Of a stretch of 5,269 nucleotides of DNA, positions 4,830 through 5,269 are shown piece after piece. The stretch is from Solirubrobacterales bacterium (GTDB lineage Bacteria; Actinomycetota; Thermoleophilia; Solirubrobacterales; Solirubrobacteraceae). The position numbers and the translations under genes are program-made. Location of the stretch: contig PMKB01000154.1 of NCBI GenBank assembly GCA_003157595.1, positions 1 to 5,269 of the forward strand, given 5' to 3'. The notes beneath the pieces were generated by a model that was not told the DNA's origin, ran no database searches, and saw only the letters and a list, made by a program, of their open reading frames with translations. Numbering within the stretch: position 1 is the stretch's first letter; the number at the start of each line of letters is the position of its first letter.

Positions 4830-5269
4830 TCACGCCCCCAACAGCAACTCCAGCATCAGCTGGTCGGCGGCCTCGTGGTGACGTCCCTCACGGCTCGCCA
4901 ACAGCTCCGAGAAGTCCTCGCCGCGGATCGCTTCGAGCACCTCGCGCGAGAACGCGGGGCTCGGCTGCGCGAGCTGGTCGGAACCCGCGGCGACGCACGC
5001 CGCGCGGATCGTCTCGTCGGCGTCGAAGGCGGCCGCCTTGGCGGCGAGGATCTTGTAGTTGCGGATGCAGCCGCGGGCGAAGGCCGCGTACACGTCGACG
5101 TCGTCCTCGCTGCGGAACGCGCGGGCGTCGAAGGCGCGGGGGCCTTCGTAGCCCGAGCGCTCCAGCAGCCGCACGGTCAGGAAGGCCTCCTTGAGGTCCT
5201 CGGCGCCGAAGCGGAAGTCCTGGTCGTAGCGCGGCCCGTTCTGCGCGTTGAGGTCGATGTGGAACAGCT
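4830..5269 (-). CDS. xylA: Xylose isomerase XylA, C-terminal part
   Basis: The frame is open to the right edge, giving 145 C-terminal residues; the first complete codon is 5267-5265 and the stop is TGA at 4832-4830. The enzyme isomerises D-xylose to D-xylulose and acts as a tetrameric TIM barrel with two divalent metals. The visible part starts LFHIDLNAQNGPRYDQDFRFG, in which the Asp of HIDLN corresponds to the last metal-ligand Asp (D287 in Streptomyces XylA). LLERSGYEGPRAFD (34-47) follows, then the helical tail containing ARGCIRNYKILAAKAAAFDAD (64-84), and ADQLMLELLLGA ends the protein much as in actinobacterial enzymes (…DQLAMDHLLGA…). The N-terminal metal and catalytic residues are outside the window. 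It lies upstream of araB on the same strand with a 248-bp gap, so it probably belongs to the same pentose regulon but not necessarily to the same transcript. Confidence 0.93.
   Translation of the reverse strand, partial: LFHIDLNAQNGPRYDQDFRFGAEDLKEAFLTVRLLERSGYEGPRAFDARAFRSEDDVDVYAAFARGCIRNYKILAAKAAAFDADETIRAACVAAGSDQLAQPSPAFSREVLEAIRGEDFSELLASREGRHHEAADQLMLELLLGA

Noticed and set aside
2659..4881. 740-codon open frame on the plus strand antisense to araB and the control region
   Set aside because: Its product is Arg/Ala/His-rich low-complexity sequence without a domain, and it mirrors the well-supported araB. Long antisense frames are expected at this GC content.
4808..5194. 128-codon plus-strand frame opposite xylA
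   Set aside because: It is an Arg/Gly/Pro-rich mirror of the recognisable xylose isomerase tail.

Overview
This is a high-GC window with strong G/C bias at third codon positions. It carries a bacterial pentose-catabolism locus. Base composition, TTG start codons and the actinobacterial style of the xylose isomerase tail (HIDLN…YDQD…FRFG…C-R-NY-ILxxKAAAF) suggest a high-GC actinobacterium. A Thermoleophilia/Solirubrobacterales-like or Streptomyces-like host is a guess, because the window holds no taxonomic marker gene.

Layout, left to right. Positions 1-516 (+) hold the C-terminal 171 residues of an extended short-chain dehydrogenase/NAD-dependent epimerase-like protein. A short convergent gap (517-588) holds two GC-rich stem-loops. 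Four genes then lie on the minus strand; in transcription order they are xylA (C-terminal 145 residues, entering from the right edge), a 248-bp intergenic control region, araB (L-ribulokinase), araD (L-ribulose-5-phosphate 4-epimerase) and araA (L-arabinose isomerase). The araBDA enzymes form the complete isomerase route from L-arabinose through L-ribulose and L-ribulose-5-P to D-xylulose-5-P. XylA supplies the matching entry step for D-xylose (D-xylose to D-xylulose), so the locus looks dedicated to the two main hemicellulose pentoses. No transporter, regulator or xylulokinase is in the window.

Control. The gap upstream of araB contains an 18-bp near-perfect palindrome with a central CpG, of the LacI-family operator type. 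It lies next to promoter-like elements and an A/T tract, so araBDA probably has its own repressed promoter rather than relying only on read-through from xylA. araD and araA overlap by ATGA, with a strong Shine-Dalgarno inside araD.

The least ordinary part is the araB-araD junction. A degenerate 15-bp tandem repeat runs from the end of araB into the gap. An identical 16-bp sequence containing TTGA occurs both at the araB stop and at the araD start, 122 bp apart. The stretch between the two TTGA sites is an open frame of 41 codons plus stop, whose start would overlap the araB stop and whose stop would overlap the araD start. This could be an expansion that split an ancestral overlapping gene junction, or a tiny coupled ORF. 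Otherwise the window is a conventional sugar operon, and I see no novel defence or mobile system in it.
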